Source: a bacterium
Lineage (GTDB): Bacteria > Zixibacteria > MSB-5A5 > WJJR01
DNA length: 39,541 nucleotides
Assembly (NCBI GenBank): GCA_035559435.1
Contig: DATMBC010000036.1
Span: forward strand, 1 to 39,541
Reading direction: 5' to 3'
Part shown: piece after piece, positions 26,154-39,541 of the stretch
How the letters are laid out: every line of letters begins with the position of its first letter
How positions within the stretch are numbered: position 1 is the first letter of the stretch
Position numbers and translations under genes: made by a program
Notes under the pieces: model-generated
Databases searched by the model: none
What the model saw: the letters and a program-made list of their open reading frames with translations, nothing else
What the model was told of the DNA's origin: nothing

Positions 26154-26782
26154 GCGGCAAACAGCTCCTTCATCCGGGCCAGCGCTTCGGGCGAGACGAT
26201 GACTTCCTGCGCCTTCATGATCTGATAGGCGTTGGCCAGCTCGGCCCGCGTGTGATCCAACCAGGCGATGTTGCGGCAGGACTTGGTGAAATTGGGCAGC
26301 AACCCCTCATCCAAAAGCAGGGTCTTGCGGCCACCGACACCGATTTTGCCGAGCGCGTCGGCGACGGCCTTGGTCTTGGGGACGTCGAGTTCGCGACGTT
26401 CCCAGACTTTGACGGCGCCGTTTTGCGCCTTCAGCGACAACGCCGAAACGAAGGCCAGCCGGCGCACCTTGCGCGGCACATCTTCATGATGATGCCGCGG
26501 TCGCGGCCCGAAGGCGCGGCCGCCGCCCACCCAGACTGGCGACGTGATCGAACCGGCGCGAGCCCGTCCGGTGCCCTTCTGCCGCCAGGGCTTGATGCCG
26601 CCACCGGAGACTTCGCGGCGGGTCTTGGTTTTGGCGGTCCCCTGACGCTGGTTGGTCAGGTACATCTTGACGTAGGCATGCAGCGCCGGAGCATGCGGAT
26701 CGCGCCCGAACAATTCGTCCGGGAGATCGACCGAGCCGATCACCGCGCCTGAAGCGTCATATTTGGAGGCCTTCACCGACAT
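26150..26782 (-). CDS. rplD: 50S ribosomal protein L4
   Basis: L4 reaches into the exit tunnel and, in E. coli, represses the S10 operon. The 210-residue protein begins [20 protein letters not shown]. It has the conserved loop [20 protein letters not shown] followed by [16 protein letters not shown], and ends in the alpha/beta domain. The ATG at 26780-26782 is chosen because the longer open frame upstream only overlaps rplC out of frame. Confidence 0.97.
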   Translation of the reverse strand: MSVKASKYDASGAVIGSVDLPDELFGRDPHAPALHAYVKMYLTNQRQGTAKTKTRREVSGGGIKPWRQKGTGRARAGSITSPVWVGGGRAFGPRPRHHHEDVPRKVRRLAFVSALSLKAQNGAVKVWERRELDVPKTKAVADALGKIGVGGRKTLLLDEGLLPNFTKSCRNIAWLDHTRAELANAYQIMKAQEVIVSPEALARMKELFAA

Positions 26783-26799
26783 CGTCTCAAATCCCGTCG

Positions 26800-27432
26800 T
26801 TACGAACTGCGCTGCTTCCGTGACTGGCGAATCATCACCAGCGAATTCTTCTTCCCGGGGACCGCGCCGCGCACGAAGATGAGATTCTCTTCGGGACGGA
26901 CCGCCGCCACCTGCAGGTTGGTCTCCGTCACGCGCACATTGCCCATCCGCCCGGCCATCCGCTGTCCGCGGAAGGTGCGCGAGGGGTAGGACGAGGCGCC
27001 GACCGATCCCGGCGCGCGGGTGCGATCCGACTGGCCGTGGGTGACCGGGCCGCCGCCGAACTTGTGCCGGCGCACCGCGCCCTGGAACCCGAGGCCACGC
27101 GAGATACCCACGATATCGACCCGCTCGCCGGCCTTGAACTGATCGACCGTGACCAGGTCGCCGACCTTCAATTCGGCGGCGTTGGCCAGGCGCAGTTCGC
27201 GCAGGTAGCGTGTCGGAGCCAGCGCGCCGAACTGGCCGGCGCGGGGCTTGTTGACCAGATTCTTGCGGATCGTGCCGATGCCGACCTGCACCGCCTCGTA
27301 GCCGTCCTTGTCCCGGGTCTTGACCTGCACGACCGGGCACGGACCGGCCTCGATGACGGTGACACCGACGGTGTCGCCGTTGTCGAGGAACAGCGTGGTC
27401 ATGCCGCGTTTGATGCCGAGTATTTGACGCAT
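26800..27432 (-). CDS. rplC: 50S ribosomal protein L3
   Basis: L3 binds near the peptidyl-transferase centre and is an early assembly protein. The 210-residue protein begins (ATG at 27430-27432) [20 protein letters not shown] and has the conserved loop [20 protein letters not shown], whose glutamine is methylated in some species, then [14 protein letters not shown]. It follows rpsJ by 25 bases. Confidence 0.97.
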   Translation of the reverse strand: MRQILGIKRGMTTLFLDNGDTVGVTVIEAGPCPVVQVKTRDKDGYEAVQVGIGTIRKNLVNKPRAGQFGALAPTRYLRELRLANAAELKVGDLVTVDQFKAGERVDIVGISRGLGFQGAVRRHKFGGGPVTHGQSDRTRAPGSVGASSYPSRTFRGQRMAGRMGNVRVTETNLQVAAVRPEENLIFVRGAVPGKKNSLVMIRQSRKQRSS

Positions 27433-27457
27433 GGCGTTATCCCGATCGCGAAGGCGA

Positions 27458-27769
27458 TCAGACCTTGATCTCCACATCCACACCGGCCGGCAGCTCGAGC
27501 TTCATCAGGGCATCCACGGTCTGCGGGCTGGACTCGATGATATCGATCAGCCGCTTGTGGATGCGCGTCTCGAACTGTTCGCGCGACTTCTTGTCCACGT
27601 GGGGCGAGCGCAACACGGTGTACACGCTGCGCTTCGTCGGCAGTGGAATCGGCCCGACGATGCGGGCCCCGGTCCGCATGGCGGTGCGTGCGATCTCCTG
27701 CGTCGACTTATCGAGCGCGCGGTGATCGTACGCCTTCAGGCGGATGCGAATTTTCGGACCAATGCTCAA
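27458..27769 (-). CDS. rpsJ: 30S ribosomal protein S10 (NusE)
   Basis: S10 is a small-subunit protein and also the NusE antitermination factor. The 103-residue protein has [40 protein letters not shown] and [20 protein letters not shown]. The only start that keeps the conserved N-terminus is the TTG at 27767-27769 ([10 protein letters not shown]), preceded by GGGG. It is the first gene of the S10 operon proper, behind a 166-base spacer. Confidence 0.97.
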   Translation of the reverse strand: MSIGPKIRIRLKAYDHRALDKSTQEIARTAMRTGARIVGPIPLPTKRSVYTVLRSPHVDKKSREQFETRIHKRLIDIIESSPQTVDALMKLELPAGVDVEIKV

Positions 27770-27935
27770 GTTCAGACCCCACTTAACTCAGCAAACCATT
27801 ACAGTTTGTGCTTTCGTGCCGCGAAAGCGAAAAGAACGCCTAAAATACGGTTTTATCCCTGCGCCGCAAGGGCTTTTTTCCCTCTTGTCCGTCCGGCCGG
27901 CATTTGGCCGCCCTGCCCAAACCCGACCGGACCGG
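27770..27935 (-). promoter_or_regulatory. fusA-rpsJ spacer: possible promoter and S10 leader
   Basis: The spacer holds no gene. On the minus strand a weak promoter-like pair (TTGCGG at 27864-27869 and TATTTT at 27842-27847, 16-base gap) is followed by two adjacent hairpins: 7-bp at 27810-27828 and 5-bp at 27792-27808. Then comes the rpsJ start. The layout would suit a leader regulated by L4 or another product of the operon, but no known L4 target is recognised. Confidence 0.3.
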
Positions 27936-30020
27936 TCATGTTCTCCCCTTGCCGGCCCCCACCATGATCGTCTCCGCCATCTTGGCAGGGACCTCTTCAT
28001 AGTGGCTGAATTCCATCGTGTACACCGCCCGCCCCTGTGACAGGGAGCGCAGGCGGGTGGCATAGCCGAACATCTCGGTCAGCGGCACGGTGGCGGAGAC
28101 CAGTTTGGCCCCGCCGCGGGTGCCGATACCGTGAATTTTGCCCCGTCGGGAGCTGAGGTCGCCGATCACATCGCCCATGTACTCTTCCGGCGAGACCACC
28201 TCGACGTTCATCATCGGCTCCAGGAGGACCGGTTTGGCCTTCTTGGCCGCTTCCTGCAGCGCCATGGAACCGGCGATCCGGAAGGCCATGTCGGACGAGT
28301 CGACCTCGTGGTAGGAGCCATCGAGCAGGGTGGCCTTGATGTCGACCAAGGTGTACCCGGCCAACACGCCACGCTCGAGACCATCGCGAACGCCTTTTTC
28401 GACGGCCGGGATGTACTCGCGCGGGATGTTGCCGCCGATGACGGCGTTCTCGAAGACGAAGCCCTTATTCCCGGAGGGCTCAAACTTCATGATCACGTGG
28501 GCATACTGGCCGCGGCCACCAGTCTGGCGCACGAAGCGCATGTTCACATCGGCCGCCTGGGTGATGGTCTCCTTGTAGGCGACCTGCGGACGTCCGACGT
28601 TGGCCTGCACGTTGAACTCGCGCTTCATCCGGTCGATGAGGATCTCCAGGTGCAATTCGCCCATGCCGGAGATGATGGTCTGGGCGGTCTCTTCATCGAC
28701 GCGGATGCGGAAGGTCGGGTCCTCTTCCGCCAGCTTGGAGAGGGCCGAGGTCAGGCGGTCCTGATCGGCCTTGGATTTGGGCTCGATCGCCACCGAAATC
28801 ACCGGCTCGGGGAAGACCATGCGTTCGAGTTCGATCGGGTGCTTCTGGTCGCAGAGGGTCTGTCCGGTGGAGGTGTCCTTGAGTCCGACGGCGGCGACGA
28901 TCATGCCGGCCGAGGCCTCCTGGATTTCCTCGCGCTTGTTGGCGTGCATCACCATCAGCCGGCCGATGCGCTCGCGCTTGCCGGTGGTGGAATTGAGCAC
29001 GCTCTCGCCAACGGAGACTTTGCCGGAGTAGACGCGGAAGTAGGTCAGACGACCGACGTAGGCGTCGGTCATGATCTTAAAGGCCAGCGCGGCGAAGGGC
29101 TCGGACACGTCCGCCTTGCGTTGCAACGTCGCCTCGGTGGTGCCGGGGACATACCCCTTCACCGGCGGCAGGTCGTTGGGGGCGGGCAGAAACTCAATCA
29201 CGGCATCCAGCAGTTTCTGCACGCCCTTGTTTTTGAACGATGAGCCGCAGAGCACCGGCATGATCTTGGTGTCGATCGTGGCGCGGCGCAGGGCGCGCAC
29301 CACTTCCTCGTGCTCGATCGGCTGGTCGTGGAGGAATTTATCCAACAGGTGGTCGTCGTAGTCGGCGACCGCCTCGAGCATCTTCTCGCGGTGTTCCTTC
29401 GCGTACGCCAGGAGTGAGTCGGGAATCGCGATGTCCTCGAAGGTTGAGCCGTGGGTCTCCTCGTGGTGAATGCGCATCGTCATGTCGATCAGGTCGATGA
29501 TCCCGGTAAACAGTTCCCCCTCGCCGGCGGGCAGCTGCACCGGGATCGCGTTGGCGCCGAGGCGCTCGCGCATCATCTTCACCGCGCCAAGGAAATCGGC
29601 GCCGACACGGTCCATCTTGTTGACGTAGGCGATGCGGGGGACATGGTAGCGGTCGGCCTGGCGCCAGACGGTTTCCGATTGCGGCTCCACGCCGCCGACG
29701 CTGCAGAAGAGCGCGACGACGCCGTCGAGCACGCGCAGCGAGCGTTCGACCTCGACGGTGAAGTCGACGTGGCCGGGGGTGTCAATGATGTTGATCTCGT
29801 GATCGCGCCACGCGCACGACGTGGCCGCCGAGGTGATGGTGATGCCGCGTTCCTTCTCCTGCTCCATCCAATCCATGGTGGCGGCGCCGTCGTGGACCTC
29901 CCCCAGCCGGTGCGTCTTCCCCGTGTAGTAGAGGATGCGCTCGGTGGTGGTGGTCTTGCCGGCGTCGATATGGGCGGCGATGCCGATGTTGCGGATCTTT
30001 TTGATGTCGGATGTTGCCAC
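27936..30020 (-). CDS. fusA: Elongation factor G
   Basis: EF-G is the GTPase that drives translocation and ribosome recycling. The 694-residue length is normal. GTP-binding motifs are [19 protein letters not shown] (G1), [20 protein letters not shown] (G3) and [10 protein letters not shown] (G4). Switch II histidine is in PGHVDF. Domain IV and V segments such as [15 protein letters not shown] and [20 protein letters not shown] are present. The start is GTG at 30018-30020. It follows rpsG after a 261-base structured spacer; tuf does not follow it. Confidence 0.98.
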   Translation of the reverse strand: MATSDIKKIRNIGIAAHIDAGKTTTTERILYYTGKTHRLGEVHDGAATMDWMEQEKERGITITSAATSCAWRDHEINIIDTPGHVDFTVEVERSLRVLDGVVALFCSVGGVEPQSETVWRQADRYHVPRIAYVNKMDRVGADFLGAVKMMRERLGANAIPVQLPAGEGELFTGIIDLIDMTMRIHHEETHGSTFEDIAIPDSLLAYAKEHREKMLEAVADYDDHLLDKFLHDQPIEHEEVVRALRRATIDTKIMPVLCGSSFKNKGVQKLLDAVIEFLPAPNDLPPVKGYVPGTTEATLQRKADVSEPFAALAFKIMTDAYVGRLTYFRVYSGKVSVGESVLNSTTGKRERIGRLMVMHANKREEIQEASAGMIVAAVGLKDTSTGQTLCDQKHPIELERMVFPEPVISVAIEPKSKADQDRLTSALSKLAEEDPTFRIRVDEETAQTIISGMGELHLEILIDRMKREFNVQANVGRPQVAYKETITQAADVNMRFVRQTGGRGQYAHVIMKFEPSGNKGFVFENAVIGGNIPREYIPAVEKGVRDGLERGVLAGYTLVDIKATLLDGSYHEVDSSDMAFRIAGSMALQEAAKKAKPVLLEPMMNVEVVSPEEYMGDVIGDLSSRRGKIHGIGTRGGAKLVSATVPLTEMFGYATRLRSLSQGRAVYTMEFSHYEEVPAKMAETIMVGAGKGRT

Positions 30021-30281
30021 AAAAACTCCCCGTCGACCGTGGGCGCCGAGCGGGGATTCACATGGTCCGGTGGGGGTGCCACCGGCCAGGTCATCCTGGA
30101 GCTAAGGCGCGCGTTTCCGTCGGTACGGCATGCGTCGGATTCAAGGCGACGGCCTCCACTGCCGAGGCCGTCATCGTCATACGTGTCTGTTGTGCCGTCT
30201 TTCCCCCCGCGGCACACCGGGATCTACAGGATTGCCGAAATCCACTCGGGTCTGATGGTCGACGTCCTCTCGGGTTCTCGG
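30021..30281 (-). promoter_or_regulatory. rpsG-fusA spacer with three hairpins
   Basis: No gene is seen in these 261 bases. On the minus strand there are three inverted repeats: 30191-30216 (7-bp stem, 12-base loop), 30148-30172 (perfect 9-bp stem GACGGCCTC/GAGGCCGTC, 7-base loop) and 30067-30085 (7-bp stem, 5-base loop). None is followed by a T-tract, so they are not intrinsic terminators. They may be processing or autoregulatory sites. Most str operons have a short spacer here. Confidence 0.45.
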
Positions 30282-30752
30282 TTACCAGCGGAAGTGGGCA
30301 AAGGCCTTGTTGGCTTCCGCCATACGGTGCGTGTCCTCGCGCTTCTTGATCGCGGAGCCTTCCTTCTTGGAGGCGGCGATCAATTCGCCGGCGAGCTTTT
30401 CGGCCATCGAGTGTTCCTTGCGCTCGCGGGCAAAGCCGATGAGCCAGCGGATGGCCAGCGCGGTGCGTCGGGCCGGACGCACCTCGACGGGCACCTGATA
30501 GTTGGCGCCGCCCACGCGGCGCGACTTCACTTCCAGGATCGGCTTGACGTTGTCCATCGCCTTCTTGAAGACTTCCAAGGCGGGCTGCTGGGTTTCCTTC
30601 TCGATAATGGCGAAGGAATCATAGAGGATGTTCTCGGCCAGCGATTTCTTCCCCCGCTGCATGAGCCCGTTGACGAACTGGGTCACGGTGACATCCCCGA
30701 ACTTGGGATCGGGCAACACTTCCCGCTTGGCGACTGACTTCCGGCGCGGCAT
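30282..30752 (-). CDS. rpsG: 30S ribosomal protein S7
   Basis: S7 starts assembly of the 30S head and is the str-operon repressor in E. coli. The 156-residue protein begins [20 protein letters not shown] and has [20 protein letters not shown], then [20 protein letters not shown] and a C-terminal [20 protein letters not shown]. It lies 15 bases after rpsL. Confidence 0.98.
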   Translation of the reverse strand: MPRRKSVAKREVLPDPKFGDVTVTQFVNGLMQRGKKSLAENILYDSFAIIEKETQQPALEVFKKAMDNVKPILEVKSRRVGGANYQVPVEVRPARRTALAIRWLIGFARERKEHSMAEKLAGELIAASKKEGSAIKKREDTHRMAEANKAFAHFRW

Positions 30753-30767
30753 GGCGTCTCCTGGATC

Positions 30768-31142
30768 TTACTTCTTGGGTCTCTTGGTTCCGTACTTGGA
30801 ACGGCTGCGCTTCCGATCGTTGACTCCGGCCGAATCGAGCGTGCCGCGGATGATGTGGTAGCGGACACCCGGCAGGTCCTTGACGCGTCCCCCGCGGATG
30901 AGCACAATCGAATGCTCCTGCAGGTTGTGGCCTTCGCCCGGGATGTAGGCGGTCACGTCGATGCGGTTGGTGAGGCGGACACGCGCCACCTTGCGCAGGG
31001 CCGAGTTCGGCTTCTTCGGGGTGGAGGTGTACACGCGGGTGCACACGCCGCGTTTCTGCGGGCTGCCCTTCAGCGCCGGGGTCTTCGGCTGCTCTTCGAG
31101 GCGCTTGCGCCCTTTGCGAATCAACTGGCTGATCGTCGGCAA
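30768..31142 (-). CDS. rpsL: 30S ribosomal protein S12
   Basis: S12 controls decoding accuracy at the A site. The TTG at 31140-31142 gives [20 protein letters not shown], the family N-terminus, exactly 124 residues as in E. coli, and ACGGAG lies seven bases upstream; an in-frame TTG seven codons earlier is therefore unlikely. Streptomycin-site segments [15 protein letters not shown] and [10 protein letters not shown] are wild type. It is the first gene behind the promoter in the rpoC-rpsL spacer. Confidence 0.97.
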   Translation of the reverse strand: MPTISQLIRKGRKRLEEQPKTPALKGSPQKRGVCTRVYTSTPKKPNSALRKVARVRLTNRIDVTAYIPGEGHNLQEHSIVLIRGGRVKDLPGVRYHIIRGTLDSAGVNDRKRSRSKYGTKRPKK

Positions 31143-31161
31143 AACAGACTCCGTGGTTGTC

Positions 31162-31187
31162 AAAAAGCCGTCATACCGTATGGCGGC
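31162..31187 (-). promoter_or_regulatory. Hairpin with T-run in the str leader (possible attenuator)
   Basis: On the minus strand, bases 31187 to 31167 form a hairpin (4 bp, one mismatch, 4 bp, three-base loop) followed by TTTTT at 31162-31166. It begins within a few bases of the expected transcription start. It may protect the 5' end or act as a weak attenuator. Confidence 0.4.
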
Positions 31188-31195
31188 AAATGGCC

Positions 31196-31223
31196 ATTAT
31201 ACCAAATCCAATTCTAAAGTCAA
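31196..31223 (-). promoter_or_regulatory. Sigma70-type promoter of the str operon
   Basis: The minus strand has TTGACT (31218-31223), a 16-base AT-rich spacer and a perfect TATAAT (31196-31201). Transcription should start near 31189, about 47 bases before the rpsL TTG. It is the best promoter match in the window and lies in the gap after rpoC, which has no terminator. Confidence 0.88.
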
Positions 31224-31237
31224 TGCCCAATGGGGCC

Positions 31238-35329
<4,092 letters not shown>

Positions 35330-35447
35330 GTTTCCTCCCTGGTTCCCGCATCAAAGCCGCGCCATTGCGGGGCGCGACAGCCATGGGTCCATCGTCGACC
35401 CGAGGGCGGTCAGACCGGCGGGCATTGCGCGCCTGCCGGTCTTGCCA
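35330..35447 (-). promoter_or_regulatory. rpoB-rpoC spacer with hairpins
   Basis: The spacer carries three inverted repeats on the minus strand: 35412-35442 (8-bp AGACCGGC/GCCGGTCT, six bases after the rpoB stop), 35385-35401 (5-bp) and 35358-35376 (6-bp CGCGCC/GGCGCG). No T-tract follows any of them, so read-through is expected. They may be RNA-processing sites. Confidence 0.4.
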
Positions 35448-39224
<3,777 letters not shown>

Positions 39225-39263
39225 TGGACGCCTCCCTTAAATGGCACAACGCACACCCGCACG

Positions 39264-39331
39264 CCCGCGTCGCGCGGGGGCGGATATGCATGCGCCCGAC
39301 CATTGTCGAGGTTGTGAACCGGCAATGGTCG
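39264..39331 (-). promoter_or_regulatory. rplL-rpoB spacer hairpins
   Basis: A perfect 9-bp repeat (CGACCATTG at 39297-39305 on the plus strand with CAATGGTCG at 39323-39331), with a further 4-bp repeat inside its loop, begins directly after the rplL stop. A second 6-bp GC hairpin is at 39264-39278. The arrangement recalls the attenuator and RNase III site found between rplL and rpoB in E. coli. No T-tract is present. Confidence 0.5.
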
Positions 39332-39541
39332 CTACTTGATCTCGACAGTGGCGCCGACCTCAACCAGTTTGGCACGGATGGATTCGGCTTCTTCCTTGGA
39401 GACGTTTTCCTTCACCGGATTGGGCGCGTTGTCGACCAGGTCCTTGGCTTCCTTCAGACCGAGGCCGGTGATCTCGCGAATGACCTTGATCACGTTGATC
39501 TTCTTTTCGCCGGCGCTGGCGAGGATGACGTTGAACTCGGT
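39332..39541 (-). CDS. rplL: 50S ribosomal protein L7/L12, C-terminal part, 5' end outside window
   Basis: The last 69 residues of L7/L12 are seen, read from the window edge to the TAG at 39332-39334. They match the C-terminal domain that recruits translation GTPases: [20 protein letters not shown], then [20 protein letters not shown] and the end [11 protein letters not shown]. The hinge and N-terminal domain lie outside. Position before rpoB is the usual one. Confidence 0.97.
   Translation of the reverse strand, partial: TEFNVILASAGEKKINVIKVIREITGLGLKEAKDLVDNAPNPVKENVSKEEAESIRAKLVEVGATVEIK

Noticed and set aside
26783-27340. Upstream extension of the rplD frame
   Set aside because: It overlaps rplC out of frame; the family start of L4 is at 26782.
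29579-30217. Minus-strand 212-codon frame spanning the rpsG-fusA spacer
   Set aside because: Most of it overlaps fusA in another frame and it has no domain; not a gene.

Overview
The window is high-GC DNA from a Gram-negative-type bacterium. It carries an LPS-type heptosyltransferase, a secreted beta-barrel-like protein, an RF2 gene with the programmed +1 frameshift, and zinc-ligand forms of S4, S14 and L36. The ribosomal and polymerase proteins look like those of the FCB/Zixibacteria/Gemmatimonadota neighbourhood, but this placement is an impression and was not computed. Almost everything is on the minus strand; only rlmN and a class A penicillin-binding protein are on the plus strand.

Region 1 (1-9012) is envelope and housekeeping. 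On the minus strand: a heptosyltransferase cut by the window edge, uppP, an exported barrel-like protein, a ZIP metal transporter and a single-domain response regulator with its own terminator. Then come rlmN (+), a half-size TSUP transporter behind prfB (-), and a bifunctional PBP (+).

Region 2 (9026-12118) is the most interesting part. It is a tight five-gene minus-strand operon: a small membrane protein, phosphopentomutase (deoB), cytidine deaminase (cdd), an EutN/CcmL-family microcompartment vertex protein, and deoxyribose-phosphate aldolase (deoC) with an unusual N-terminal extension. The genes overlap or nearly touch. The chemistry ends in acetaldehyde, the kind of volatile aldehyde that microcompartments enclose, so this may be part of a nucleoside/deoxyribose microcompartment. 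No hexameric (BMC-H) shell gene lies in the window.

Region 3 (12121-39541) is one long minus-strand block for translation and transcription. In the direction of transcription it runs rplL (partial), rpoB, rpoC, rpsL, rpsG, fusA, rpsJ, rplC, rplD, rplW, rplB, rpsS, rplV, rpsC, rplP, rpmC, rpsQ, rplN, rplX, rplE, rpsN, rpsH, rplF, rplR, rpsE, rpmD, rplO, secY, adk, map, infA, rpmJ, rpsM, rpsK, rpsD, rpoA, rplQ. It closes with a strong intrinsic terminator. The beta, str, S10, spc and alpha operons are thus fused end to end, without tuf at its common place between fusA and rpsJ. A near-consensus sigma70 promoter lies between rpoC and rpsL. Several spacers (rplL-rpoB, rpoB-rpoC, rpsG-fusA, fusA-rpsJ, rpsK-rpsD) hold clear inverted repeats that may be processing or autoregulatory RNA structures. 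Many essential genes here start with GTG or TTG.

No tRNA, rRNA, CRISPR array, insertion sequence or phage gene was seen, and there is no gene-free stretch over 300 bases.
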